Positions 14,901 to 24,621 of a DNA stretch of 64,000 nt are shown one piece after another; within the stretch, counting starts at the first letter, position 1, and the number at the start of each line of letters is the position of its first letter. Both the position numbers and the translations under genes were made by a program. The DNA is taken from contig NC_020175.2 in assembly GCF_000224145.3 (NCBI RefSeq), forward strand, positions 1,957,231 to 2,021,230, written 5' to 3'. Below the pieces are notes generated by a model, which was given only the letters and a program-made list of their open reading frames with translations, was not told where the DNA came from and did no database searches. The stretch comes from Ciona intestinalis (Eukaryota > Chordata > Ascidiacea > Phlebobranchia > Cionidae).

Positions 14901-17900
14901 TCACGTCATAACTTTAGACAAGTTCAGATGCATCGAAAATCTTTATTTCTGGTTAAATTAGTCGTCATATTAAGACTGAATACTTTCGATTTCAATTTTA
15001 GCATTGTGTTACAAGAGTCAGTCTGAAATACGAGCTCATACGTATCAAAGTCCATAGCTATGGACTTTGATACGTATATGACTAAAAGAGCAACATATCG
15101 CTAATATGACGTAATAAAATTATGAATATAATGCAAGACGGCGACTTGCTATGACCGCGCTTGTTTTCGCGCACTTTTAAAGTTAATTTTCAACACGAAC
15201 GCCCAAACTTTAGGATAAAATATATAGCTTGTATAACTAAGCCGTGGGAACATTACGAGAAATTTTTACTGCTCGGCAACTATAATGGATTGTCTACACA
15301 GCCTATACCTTCGAATAAACCGGCAAAATCGTCATCGTAGTTCCACTGATAACCCGCTTGTTGTATAATATGTTGACCTCGGTAGTCGGATTTATTTTCA
15401 TGTAAACTAAAGATTGTTCCGACACTGGTTGACCCTACACTTGTTTCATTCCACCATCTCATGTAAATCCCACGTGAGCCTAATAACACAAGAAACGTTT
15501 TAAACAAAAAACAGTCGAACACCTTTAGCACATATATATTATTCAAATATTCTGATCGTGTTTTAAACAATTAACAACGATCTATGGGGGTTAGGGATAC
15601 GGTTTTATAATTCTTTCAATGTGCTTTGTTTGCCACCAAATTTGACGAGAATGTATGTATGTTTGTAACTTACTTTATCCTCACGTGGCCGGAAAACGAC
15701 ATATAACACGGGTGTTAATACAAAACGACATATAACACGGGTGTTGATACACCTCGTGCCAGCTTACGAGTTACCATATATGTTACTTTGTGGGTGATTA
15801 TTTTCTTATTTTTTTTTGTATGTATGGCTAATAATTTAGAAAACCCATTAGTGCCCACTGGGTTGGAGCAATTGCCGTTAAGTGTCTTGCCCAAGGACAC
15901 ATACGCCCACAATGGTAGCAGCGACGAGCCTTGAACCCATTACCTATGGGTTAGAGGCAGGCGCGCTTACCACTATGCCACGGCGTCGGATGAGAAAATA
16001 GAATGAAAAGATGTCCCATCTTCCCCCGCCCTGCTTATTCTTGGATGATATTAAAAAGGGGCTACAGAGGCGTGACGTCATACCACATAGATTTAATAAC
16101 TTAAATGTTAAAAACACAGTGCTAACACAGTGCACCAACTAACAAAAAAGTGTAAACACAGTCGACCTGAATAACGGTAAGGTTTCCTGTTCGGTGAAGG
16201 TCCAGTGACGCAGGTCAATGACGTCGCAGTTATTGAATTATTTGTAATTTTACATGGTACACCGCCAACGAGAACTTTCGTACTGCGGTCAAAATGTTTT
16301 CCAGTGATTGTCAAATGTGTTCCACCAGCTGCGCTGCCGACTTTGGGGGAGATTCCTGTGATCTCTATAAGTAAATCGTAACGGTTATTATAGCCTATAT
16401 ATAGAAAAAAAAAAGTATTTACAGGCTTATGCGTATTGGGTGTGGCGGTGCATGCGTTATTGCACTCGGACGCAATATATCATGCGCAGATCAAATTTTA
16501 CGTTGGACAAAAGGGTGGAGTTCTAGGACATTTATGCACATGTTGCCTAAATCATTTCAAAAATTTAACTATTTGACGGAAAATGCGAATACGCACAGAG
16601 ATGAGTTATTTAGCGACGCGTCGTTAGGTTTAATTCTTGTGGTTCGCAACAGGCGTGGTAAGATGGAATACATAGTTGGTTTGGATAAACAAATGAATTT
16701 GATATTGAGCAGGACGTAAATACCACGAGATAAAATTGTGCTCTTTAAACAGTTCTTATACATGCAGAATTGGTATTAGTTGAACAATAATCAGTATTGT
16801 TAACTAATAAACGTTGCACCCTGCAAATGCATTTTAACTTATAAAATCTTCTGCAAATGCGTTTAAACTGTATTCATTTAATTTTATTACCTAATATCAC
16901 TAACGCGTTTGATTGCGCGCCTTTTTAGAATATAGCAACAATACCGCGAATATTATTGTAACGCTTCTTCATCTTTATATCATTAAATGTATATCCAAAT
17001 TGAGTGGCCCAACTTACCCCGTATCTCAACTTACACCAACATAACTATAGAATATTCAAGCACATTTCAATCGTGCACGATGTATGTACGTGTTATATAT
17101 AAGTATAACCCAATGTGGCTTTCGATGGGTTCTCGGTAAATCAAGTTATTTTTAACGAGTCACCACCGTATTAACACCATTGCTAAAAATACGGAAAGGC
17201 TAAAATATGTAAGTTCTTCCTTAATAAAATTAAAAAATTATTTCATTTTCTTTGCTGCAAATATGCATACATACAAATTCGATTAACTTAACGATATAAA
17301 TGATAATAAACCCTATAACATATAGTAAGATCAAACCTGCGTAAGTCTGGATCATGTGAACTGTGTCTGTTCCGCTGACTTGATATAATGCCTTGTGCGG
17401 GACCGACCGACCGAAACTGTTCGTTAGAATAAAACTCATGTTACTGTAACCTGTAAAAAATATTAAAACAGGGAGTTGATAAAAAACATTTTTTTGTCGC
17501 GTGGTGACCATACGTTTGAAATCATTGTTTAAAAGCATATAGTTAGGTTTATATACTGCCGAAAAGTTAATACAGTAAGACGGGACACCTTTAGCATATA
17601 ATATCCAAATATCCTGATCGTCAACAACGGTCTATAAGAGTCGTGAGGATACTGTTTTAAAAGGCATTGAATGTTTTTTGTGTACTAACCAAAGGAAAAA
17701 AAAAATTGAATAAAAAGGTGTCCCATCTTCCCCCACCCTACTATATAATTGCAATATTTGCGCGGAATAAAATCGAATTGATTTAGTTTGTTGAAATTTA
17801 CATAACCCACCGATATACGTTCCCAGTGGTTGGCAGTGGAAGGTGCCATATATCGATGTTTCAGAGGTTAGTTTAATGCTGTAGAAATCTTGAGTGTCGG

Positions 17901-19491
17901 GGTTTATTAGCTCACAACTATGACCATTGACGTAAACCCTGTAAACGCAGAAATGGTTATATAAACATTGTAATAGGAAGCAATAAAACTATAAGATAGC
18001 AAACATATAGTAGAGTAGGGAAAGTTGGGACACATTTTAACTCTATTTTCTTGTACAATGTGGTAGTAAACAAGGATCTTTCAAAGAATTAAAAAACTAT
18101 ATGCTCAAGACTCCCATAGACCGTTGTTAACTGTTTAAAACACGATCAGGATATTCGGATATTATGCGCCGAAGGTGTCCCATCTTCCCCCACCCTACTA
18201 TATTTATTGTTATGCCAACTGACCAAGCCGCAAAAAAACGCAATCGTCAACACCGTTTTACTTTTTGCATACTTTTACGTTCTTCATATTTAGGGCCATC
18301 CATACTCACCTTCGGAATGAAGTGTCTCGACCATTGAGGATGGTTTGGTTGTTTGATCCGTATGCCTGGGTTACAATGCGACCGTAAACCTGAATAAGAT
18401 CACCCGGTGCATACGCTTTCGAAATCGGGTATTGAATCGGTTCCACTTTACTGACGGTGCGCATATCCGGTCCGTAATGTGGATGAAACTGTACGTCGAA
18501 TAAAAGTAGTTTTTTTTTAATTTTAAATAGTGGGGTGGGAAAAGATGGGACACCTTTTTATTCTGTTTTTTCCGTTTTAGTTGGAAGTAAACAAAGGTAA
18601 GTCAAAGAATTATAAAAATGTATCCTCACGACCTCCATAATAGACCGTTATTAACTGTTCAAAACACAATCAGGATAATTGGATATCGTGTGCTCACGGT
18701 GTCCCATCTTACCCCATAGTAGTATACTAGTTGCACTAAAGTAAACTCACTCTCATGGTACAATAGCTATGTTGAGGATTATTGTTACAGTTCGTTTCAT
18801 ACGCCACCTCGTTTCCTGAAACCACCTTCACAAAGAAATTACCTTGTGGCATCGGTCTATAGGTAAAAAATATTATCGGTCAATTTGGACTTGTAAACTG
18901 ATACTGTAATAAAGCATTGATCAGTGATAAACGAATGTCAATTATATAAATATGAGCCGTAATTATGTATGCATTTAAGCATTAAACCTTGTGTAGCAGA
19001 TAATTTTATCCTTTGTGCTTCCTTCTTTACCGACGTCACATTCGTACTGAGAATGAGAATCAATAAAATATACTTTCACCGCGTTCGGATCATCCCCACC
19101 CGCAAAATTCGGTTCGCTTTCCAGGAAACCTGAAACCATAAAGTCGTATATGTACTAATAAACCTATAGCAAAAACCAAAGGCAGGGAAAATGGTTCAAA
19201 CATTAATATTGGTTCAAACAGCATTTTAAGTGGTTTGAACATTAGAGCGAGTGTATAAGCTAACATTTAAATGAACAAACTCTTCCTACGGGTTAAAACG
19301 TTGATTATGGTACATCTGTTTACAATATAAACATCAATTCTTGTTGTAACACCGTAACACATACCTTCGCCAAAAACCGTTACTCGTACAGCGCCACCAT
19401 TTCCCACATAGCGAGGCGACACCGACCGAACTTTAAGAGAAGTAGCATGATTGACCAGCAGCAACAACCATGTCAAAATAAGCTTGAGCAT
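1..19491 (-). CDS. PKHD1L1: Fibrocystin-L (PKHD1L1-like), N-terminal part, 3' end outside window
   Basis: Large secreted or type I membrane receptor-like protein with a signal peptide, ten IPT/TIG immunoglobulin-like folds, a PA14 domain and a cupredoxin-like domain, in the same order as vertebrate fibrocystin-L. I placed 38 exons plus one doubtful 13-bp exon, about 1,806 residues; the human protein is about 4,240. Junction phases agree throughout except around exons 18-19. The G8 and parallel beta-helix region must lie beyond position 1. The order TIG1-3, PA14, long linker, TIG4-7, cupredoxin, TIG8-10 is specific to fibrocystin-L. Fibrocystin itself, plexins and Met are alternatives, but the PA14 and cupredoxin placement argues against them. 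The molecular role in tunicates is unknown; the vertebrate relative acts at hair-cell stereocilia and in immune cells. Confidence 0.9.
3213..3850 (-). CDS. PKHD1L1: PKHD1L1 exons 31-32: cupredoxin-like domain
   Basis: Exons 3659-3850 and 3213-3389. The first holds FAWNPQVLRINVGDKVVWRW; the second holds EYKFVQPGTYHAFSGYI. This is the cupredoxin-type fold (V-x-x-GDxVxWxW strand and a PGxYxxxSG loop) that fibrocystin-L carries between two TIG domains. The Cys-His-Met copper cluster of true blue-copper proteins is not evident, so the domain is probably structural rather than electron-carrying. The donor of exon 31 (GTTAGA) and the acceptor of exon 32 are weak but phase-consistent. Confidence 0.8.
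3949..7497 (-). CDS. PKHD1L1: PKHD1L1 exons 23-30: TIG4-TIG7
   Basis: Exons: 7392-7497, 6946-7076, 6364-6508, 5814-5960, 5260-5382, 4900-5092, 4221-4350, 3949-4066. Four consecutive IPT/TIG domains, each opening with a proline-Ser/Asp motif (FTPNTG, IYPDTG, ISPTTS, LSPQHGSIHGG) and followed by a T-I/L-T-G-x-G/N strand and a paired Cys. Introns repeatedly fall in phase 1 just after the first Gly of the TIG motif, as expected for a domain array that grew by exon duplication. Donors and acceptors are all GT-AG. Confidence 0.87.
5583..5770. mobile_element. Inverted-repeat MITE (TAGTAGGGTGGGG family), intron copy
   Basis: One of about a dozen copies in the window. The consensus begins TAGTAGGGTGGGGAAGATGG and ends with the near-perfect reverse complement (CCCACCCTACTA), with TA at both outer edges. 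That suggests a TA target-site duplication and a Tc1/mariner-type transposase acting in trans. No copy encodes protein. The inner part shares TAGTAGTAA-like and TGTTTAAAACA blocks between copies. This copy is diverged at its left end. Confidence 0.75.
6565..6700 (-). mobile_element. SINE fragment (3' half)
   Basis: This holds the 3' half of the tRNA-derived SINE: TTACTTTATCCTCGCGTGGCC on the plus strand, then the GAGTTACCAAGTATGTTAC block. The tRNA-like head is missing. It lies in an intron of the fibrocystin-L gene. Confidence 0.75.
7789..12656 (-). CDS. PKHD1L1: PKHD1L1 exons 12-22: linker between PA14 and TIG4
   Basis: Exons: 12516-12656, 11967-12093, 11531-11648, 11287-11461, 10681-10803, 10356-10526, 9914-10040, (candidate 9858-9870), 9511-9718, 8712-8877, 8276-8430, 7789-7914. 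The region corresponds to the long ectodomain segment between PA14 and the second TIG block. Recognisable family matches include FRLIYNGMKSTFF, WTYSCFDFS and VENFYIDALYIG. It contains paired cysteines and several N-glycosylation sequons, fitting an extracellular location. The junction from 9914-10040 to 9511-9718 is one base out of phase unless the 13-bp microexon at 9858-9870 is used; that exon is only a proposal. Confidence 0.82.
8933..9060 (-). mobile_element. SINE fragment, diverged
   Basis: ATGAATGAATATAACTCATT, then CTCATGTGG and TGTTCTGTTTTACACACC, match the SINE tail with many changes. The sequence to about 9260 is probably further decayed SINE. Confidence 0.5.
12772..15479 (-). CDS. 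PKHD1L1: PKHD1L1 exons 8-11: PA14 domain
   Basis: Exons: 15309-15479, 14119-14219, 13871-13952, 12772-12938. The segment reads as a PA14 beta-barrel: FVAPQTDNYKFYFKSDD, then SYFHSHLQSDWISMKKGQQ. PA14 domains in this family are thought to bind carbohydrate or other extracellular ligands. Exon 10 (13871-13952, 82 bp) is too short for an ORF scan. I found it because exons 9 and 11 were out of phase; it fixes the phase exactly and supplies the missing family segment. Its donor runs straight into a SINE fragment. Confidence 0.85.
13812..13868 (-). mobile_element. SINE 3' fragment touching a splice donor
   Basis: On the minus strand GTGTTATAATGACTGTTG... through GGCCACGTGAGCATAAAG is the SINE tail. 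It begins four bases inside the intron that follows fibrocystin-L exon 10, so bases from +5 of that 5' splice site read as SINE sequence. Confidence 0.6.
14322..14383. repeat. 31-bp tandem duplication
   Basis: The unit AAAATGTTTTAGTCTTGTTT... repeats once at 14353 with about two mismatches. It is intronic and has no evident function. Confidence 0.75.
15038..15077. repeat. Perfect 40-bp palindrome
   Basis: Every base from 15038 to 15057 pairs with its mirror from 15077 to 15058 (centre CCATAG/CTATGG, arms ATACGTATCAAAGT). There is no spacer. It lies in the intron between fibrocystin-L exons 8 and 9 and does not belong to the MITE or SINE families. Confidence 0.9.
15663..15989 (-). mobile_element. 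tRNA-derived SINE, near full length
   Basis: On the minus strand the element starts with a tRNA-like head (GGCATAGTGGTAAGCG... as A box, GGGTTCAAGGC as B box). The shared body follows (TGGGCGTATGTGTCCTTGG, then CAAGACACTTAACGGCAATT), and it ends at GGCCACGTGAGGATAAAG. The same body recurs at more than ten places in the window in both orientations. This copy has an internal 31-bp duplication of the ACGACATATAACACGGG segment near 15697-15745. A MITE end abuts it at 15990. Confidence 0.85.
15991..16040. mobile_element. MITE fragment (one end)
   Basis: Only the right terminal ~50 bp of the TAGTAGGGTGGGG family is present (GATGTCCCATCTTCCCCC), directly next to the SINE. The two elements probably inserted into or recombined with each other. 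Confidence 0.6.
16167..19491 (-). CDS. PKHD1L1: PKHD1L1 exons 1-7: signal peptide and TIG1-TIG3
   Basis: Exons: 19365-19491, 18988-19129, 18751-18856, 18310-18488, 17811-17938, 17337-17450, 16167-16364. I chose the ATG at 19491 because it starts directly with a signal peptide (MLKLILTWLLLLVNHATS); an upstream in-frame codon at 19527 adds a less typical extension. TIG1 starts at SVSPRYVGNGGAVRVTVFGEG, TIG2 has VYVNGHSCEL, and TIG3 has SPKVGSAAGGTHLTITGKHF followed by VLVGGVPCKI. These short matches line up with the first three TIG domains of human fibrocystin-L. All seven junctions keep frame with GT-AG sites. Confidence 0.88.
17571..17747. mobile_element. MITE copy (TAGTAGGGTGGGG family)
   Basis: The right end CATCTTCCCCCACCCTACTA is intact and the left end is eroded (CAGTAAGACGGGACACC). 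It sits in intron 5 of the fibrocystin-L gene, in the opposite internal orientation to the copy at 18006. Confidence 0.75.
18006..18205. mobile_element. MITE copy (TAGTAGGGTGGGG family)
   Basis: Both terminal inverted repeats are present (TATAGTAGAGTAGGG at the left, CCCACCCTACTATA at the right), with TATA flanks. It lies in intron 4 of fibrocystin-L, close to exon 5. Confidence 0.85.
18528..18726. mobile_element. MITE copy (TAGTAGGGTGGGG family)
   Basis: Left end TAGTGGGGTGGGAAAAGATG and right end GTGTCCCATCTTACCCCA are recognisable. It begins about 40 bp from exon 4 of fibrocystin-L and fills most of intron 3. Confidence 0.8.
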
Positions 19492-20051
19492 GATGTAGCA
19501 AACCTGACCCACCAAGCTGGATAGCAAGATGAGCTTGTCTTAAATCTTTAAACTATTGCAGTGCGATATTTAAAATCTATAGGGCCTACCTAATGCTCCT
19601 GTTAGAATGGTTTTTAAATGAAACATTTGGTTTGACAATCTTATACAATCATAAATCTATATTCGAAAAGTGTACGAAATCTTCCCTTCAACGTACAGTT
19701 TGTTATTATTTTGACCTGGTGAGCAATGGTTAATGCAATATGTTTTACCTTCATAGTAACGACCTTACAACACAACCTATTCATGCTTATCATTTGCACT
19801 GTAATGCCTGCTTTACACACAACGGATGTTACGCGTATATTCTAAACTGCACAGTTAGCTACCTTCATGGTTTGTTATACAGTTACATATACAATGTATA
19901 TATTACGTAGTGACATCCTCACAGTATAACCAGCACTTACTGATGCAAACAATCATATTATTCTTATATACTATACCTGCAATGACATTTCGTTTACAAT
20001 GTAAATGCAATGATGAGTCAGTCCTATTTTAAAGCAGCGAATTTAAACTAA

Positions 20052-20198
20052 CTAAGGGTTCCGATAAATGCGAATGATTCGTCCGTCGCATTCTGAGTAA
20101 GAGGCTTGCCACGCAACGATAACTTTGTTTTCATTTATATGACGTTTGCAGGTGAAAAGTTGTTCAGATACACAAACCTGCTGAGCGATGAATAATCT
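20052..20198 (-). other. Possible alternative terminal exon
   Basis: After an acceptor (CTCAGCAG) the minus strand is open for 48 codons, starting VCVSEQLFTCKRHINENK, and ends with TAG at 20052. It would join in frame to a weak GTAATA donor inside the last MARCH exon (after ...SPAT), replacing its last 14 residues. Codon content looks protein-like, but I do not recognise the sequence. It may equally be chance. Confidence 0.3.
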
Positions 20199-21027
20199 AG
20201 TCCTCGTTAATTTTCTACAATAGAGGTACACCACACGTAACTGCAGGTAATATCCTGACAAAACATTAAAATATATATAATTTGGTAAAGCGCAAATTTC
20301 ATCGGTACTGTGGAAACCATTATGTTGAAATACCGCGATTATTTATAACGTTTCGCTGGTTACCGAAAATATTCTATATTTATCAGTCTTTTTTTTCTAC
20401 AGTCTTTATATGGCGTAGCGACGAAACAACATAGGCCTATTCACTTCCCTTCTTCAATTACAGGTTATACGCACCTAACGCACGCATACATTTATTTCGT
20501 TGCCATAGTAACGGGTAGTCATGCGAAAACTGATGGCCAATAAGTCGCCGTGACGCACACATTGCTAATGGCCACTAAATGTTTTTTATGGGTAAACAAT
20601 TAATACAGAAGATGTTAACTTGCACACATGTGTGTCATCTATAGGTGAAATGGTAACTGATGCCAAATTGTATAATATATGTAGTAGGGTGGGATAAGTT
20701 GGGAATGGGGTAAGATGGGATCGATTTTTAAGTTTACTACCACGGGCATCCATTTTATGATAAACGAAAACAAATGTTACAGTATTAATTGAAAGTATTC
20801 TTACCGTTCAACAAAGTGCGCATGCAGCAAAGTATAAAAATTCGTTGTTTCTGAACAGATTTAACATATTATTTTCCAAATATATTTTTAAATTCCAAAA
20901 CAGTCCCGTTTTCGAGTTATGGTCACTAATATTTATACAGATGACGTCACCGAAGTTTTACGATGAGCACGCGATTTTTACTTAAAGTCGACACTCCAAT
21001 TTGGCCGTGGCCTGCAACCACTATGCC

Positions 21028-21210
21028 TATAGTAAGGTGGGGGAAGATGAGACACCTTTTCATTTTATTTTAGTAAACAAAGAACATAAAGTTGATTATA
21101 AAACCGCATCTTCACGACTCACATCATAGACCGTTGTTAATTGTTTAAAACACAATCAGGGTATTTAGATATTGTGTGTTAGATGTTTCCCATCTTCCCC
21201 CACCCTATAA
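21028..21210. mobile_element. MITE copy (TAGTAGGGTGGGG family)
   Basis: Both ends are present (TATAGTAAGGTGGGGGAAGA and CATCTTCCCCCACCCTATAA). Confidence 0.85.
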
Positions 21211-21644
21211 TGATTCTCTAGTCCAAAACCTAGTGACAAACCCGCTCGAGTAAAAAAGATTAACCGTCCGACAATGCATAAAATTTTCTGTGAGAAAAAA
21301 ATTGTGACTGAACTTTGACCGTTTCTAATTTCTAAACTACTTTAAAAAAAATCCAAAAAAAAAACGGGTTTGGTATAATGAATTCTTTTTTGATGTGAAT
21401 ATATAACAAAATTATAGAAATAGTCTTTATAATGTTTTAATTTACAAATGAACCTCGATGCATATCAGACTGACTTAGAACCTCGTTGCACACCAGACTT
21501 TTTCAAACTTGAAACCAACACGCCGTTTATGTGCAATATTATGTTGACGTCGCTCAAGCAACATTTACAATTCACATCGGTGATGTGTCGTAAAAAAAAA
21601 CAGGGAAAGTTATTTAGCGAGAAGTGCGATGTCTGTTTAAATGT

Positions 21645-24385
21645 CTACAATTCTACAGGAAGGTTAATTTGTACATTATCCAGATTCTCTTGATGACAAA
21701 CTGTTATTACAGTAGCTGGCGATTGGGGCATCACACGCAATTCGTACTGCATAAGTTTGTATCGACGATACATTAAACGCATGTGTGGGATTTCATGAAG
21801 AAGAATACCTAGAATTATGTTTTCGTTATTAGAAGGTTGTTACTTCATTTAACGATGGTTAGCAAGTATCACTTGTTCTTGCGTTATTTACTTAGTTAAA
21901 CTTTTAATTTTTCTCTGTTAAACTTTTATCTGTTAAACTTTTAATGAAGTCAAAGTGGAAATGCTTTCTTGTTATATAGTGGGGTGGGGAAGATGGGACA
22001 CCTTTTTATTATATTTTCTCGTCTCATTTGATGGTAAACAAAAACATTTAGGAATTATAAAACGGCACCCTCATGGCTCTCATAAGCCAGTGTTAATTGT
22101 TTTAAACACAGTCAGGATATTTGGATATTATGTGCTAAAGTTGTCCCATCTCCCTCACCCTAGTATACGATTCAAACGCACCGTTCCATCTAGAAATAAA
22201 CAAAGATTGCTTTAGGACATGTTAGGTATTACATACCTAAACAAAACATATCCATGAATCCATACAAAGCGTAGCATGCTCGAAACAGGTCGCTATTTCG
22301 TTGTCGTCTGGTCTCTGAACTTACAGCAGACCAAACCAACCATGAAGTTGTTGAAATAAGGAATAAAATACACACGAAGTTGACTGCAATCATCGCCAAG
22401 TCGTGACGTGTAAGACATAATTTTTTCCACTGAACAAAATATTGGTTATTGAAACTCCGTATTTATTCTGGTGTTACAATAAAACTCCGTATAATAAAGT
22501 AAGGGTTCTATATTTTCCACCATCCCTCTGGCACCGTGGCATATATGGTGGGGTGGGAGAAGATGGGACACCTTTAGCACAAAATATATAAATATCCTTA
22601 TCGTGTTTTAAACAATTAACAGCGGTCTATGAAAGTCGCAAGGACAAGGTTTTATAATTCTTTGAATGTTCTTTGTTTACTACCAAAATGTACGAGAAAA
22701 TAGAATAAAAGGTGTACCATCTTCCCCCATCCTACTATATAGTGGATAGAAATACTCGCGTTTTAGCCAGAAGCAATGGAACAAAGGTTCCATGTTGCCA
22801 TTATTGAAGCCTTCCATAAGAAAGATCATTTCTCCATCCACGTGGATTAAGGTTTAAAGCATTAAATAAATAGAAATACAACATAAATTACAGATTAAGT
22901 TTCATTGGTCTGGAATACAGTACATAATCGCGAGCTTGCCGTCGGAAGCAATACGCAGGCTATATATATGCCCATAACAATCGTAAACGTCGGCCCGGCG
23001 CATCGGAAAGCAGTCGATTAAAGTTTGGGGATTTCCCTGTCGTTCTAGTTTGGCAGTGTATATCTTCTGTCTTAACCCACGCAAAGTGCTATAAGATGTA
23101 CCATACTAAATATATACGCCATAACGAGACAAACTCACCCTTATATTTTCTGAGTTCTTTACACGCAACACGTAGCTTGTATGACATATTTCACACATTG
23201 ACTTTCCCGATTTTGACAACCACTGAACAAGGCAAGCTTCGTGCACGAAACCGATTGTACCTTTGCAACTTTTGTATAAATAAAATTATTACTATACTAA
23301 CATAAAGAAGTTGGGCAGAAGCTAGTAAGAAATTGATCAAATGTTTTACCTAACTCGAAAAATATTCTAAAATGCGGCGCTGTAATTAGGAAATACATTT
23401 GTTCAGTTTGTGAACTTAATAATGTATAGTTTTTGTGACTGGTTAATGGTACTACAACATTTAAGGTTTGAAAATGTTTTTTTTTATTAAAGGTGAGCGC
23501 AAAAAAATATACAGTTAGGTGGAGAGAGCTAAAGGGGGCATGCCAACAAAAATGAAATTTTGTATAAAATGCTCAAATGTGATCTAATTCTAAAGGAACC
23601 ACACAACTTCTAACCCATAAATAATGGATTCAAGGCTCTTCGTTGCTACCAACTGTGTGGTACCTTTATGTAGTAGGGTGGGGGGAGTAGGAAACATTTT
23701 TGTTCCATTTTCTGGTCTTATTTAATATTAAACAAAGAAGATTTAAAAAGTTATTAAACTGTATCCTCACGACTTCCATGGACCGTTATTAATTGTTTAA
23801 AACACGATCAGGATATTTGGATATTGTGTGCTAAAGGTTTCTCATCTTCCCCGACAGTACTACATAACATTTGAGCATCTTTACCTACATACACAAATGA
23901 ATTTTCGTTGGTATATGGCCCTTTAAGAAATACATGTTTTACAGTTTTGAAATATTTATAAAAAAAGTGTTACTTGCGTTGCACCATACCGACAAGGTGT
24001 AATCAGTGAACCATCGGCTTCTTGGCAGATTCTACAAATTTGTCCCTGCTTCATCATCTCGCCAGTGACGTCGCAAAAATCTTTTTTGCAACCGTCGCTA
24101 TAACTTTCGTTCTTCCTTACACATCGGGAAATTTTAATGAAGTTTGTAAAACGTTAGGCTTACACATATTAAACCATTAAATTCTAGTTTTTAACGCAAT
24201 GCTCTCAGAATTAAATGCTATTGTAGCTTGGGAAGAAATCACGTTAAAAATACATTATGTGTCTCCGGTAACAGGGTATAAGAGATATTGATTGTGGCGC
24301 TTTAGATTAGGTTAGCGTCGTAGTGACATAGTATAGACATTTTCCTTGCACAATTAACTTACAAAGTCGGTTTAAGCATTTCCAT
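21645..24385 (-). CDS. Membrane RING-CH E3 ubiquitin ligase (MARCH family)
   Basis: MARCH proteins are membrane E3 ligases that ubiquitinate other membrane proteins in the endosomal/ER system. Exons: 24363-24385, 23990-24115, 23139-23268, 22237-22429, 21645-21808; 636 bp, 211 residues. The RING-CH finger spans the exon 2/3 junction: CRICQEADGSLITPCR joined to CKGTIGFVHEACLVQWL, then MCEICHTSY, giving the C4HC3 order with His in fourth-last position. Two hydrophobic segments follow (MIAVNFVCILFLISTTSWLV and one around ACYALYGFMDMFCLG-ILL), as in MARCH2/3/8-type proteins of about 250 residues. I cannot assign the subtype. The 23-bp first exon (MEMLKPT) is inferred from a GTAAGT donor and correct phase; a Met at 24057 just before the RING is the alternative start. 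Divergent to the ADCY10 gene. Confidence 0.8.
21975..22168. mobile_element. MITE copy (TAGTAGGGTGGGG family)
   Basis: Left end TATAGTGGGGTGGGGAAGAT, right end CCCATCTCCCTCACCCTA. It lies in the last intron of the MARCH gene. Confidence 0.85.
22543..22741. mobile_element. MITE copy (TAGTAGGGTGGGG family)
   Basis: Both ends are intact; the inner sequence is inverted relative to the copy at 21975. It lies in the MARCH intron 22430-23138. Confidence 0.85.
22902..23093 (-). other. Unassigned open frame in a MARCH intron
   Basis: After a possible acceptor (CTTATAG) the minus strand is open for about 60 codons (LRQKIYTAKLERQGNPQ ... IASDGKLAIMYCIPDQ) up to a TGA. It is more GC-rich than its surroundings. 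Direct splicing of MARCH exons 3 and 4 already keeps frame and family sequence, so this would be an alternative ending or a chance ORF. I do not recognise it. Confidence 0.3.
23671..23865. mobile_element. MITE copy (TAGTAGGGTGGGG family)
   Basis: The left end TAGTAGGGTGGGGGG is clear; the right end (CATCTTCCCCGACAGTACTA) is mutated. It lies in the MARCH intron 23269-23989. Confidence 0.8.
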
Positions 24386-24621
24386 CTCCTTCTTTTTGCA
24401 CACAATCTTGCTGTTAGTTGATTTTAACAATACGATGCAGTTTATTATGACATTGTGTTGTACTTTAGCCTTTGCAATTTTAATGTTGTGTAGGTCCTTT
24501 GTTATAAAACAATATGGTGTGTGAATAACAAAGCACTTTTGATAAACGTGTTAAAATAGTTAAATGTAAATTGTTCAAAATGTTGCCATAGGTTTGATAG
24601 GGAATTAATTTGCATATTATA
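24386..24621. promoter_or_regulatory. Candidate bidirectional promoter, MARCH / ADCY10
   Basis: Only 236 bp separate the two divergent start codons, so both 5' UTRs and any core promoters must share this stretch or overlap it. I see no clear TATA box. The region is AT-rich with the motif GTTTATTATGACATTG-like on the plus strand. Inferred from gene layout only. Confidence 0.45.

Larger units (their letters stand above)
19492..21644. other. Intergenic: fibrocystin-L 5' side and MARCH 3' side
   Basis: No complete gene is visible. The part near 19500-20000 should hold the fibrocystin-L promoter; I see no convincing core element. It contains a possible terminal exon at 20052-20198, a lone MITE-like end at about 20683-20720 and a full MITE at 21028-21210. 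The stretch 21215-21440 is A/T-rich with runs of A and no signal I can name. Confidence 0.6.

Noticed and set aside
16429..16719. Plus-strand ORF of 96 codons with GC above the local average
   Set aside because: It has no recognisable domain and lies in an intron of the opposite-strand gene; length is within chance. Kept out of the feature list.
23980..23996. MARCH RING finger with Tyr replacing a zinc-ligand Cys (PCRYG reading)
   Set aside because: That reading came from a poor donor (GTGCAA). Using the GTATGG donor and the AAAAG acceptor at 23269 restores the normal C-x-C (PCRCKG).
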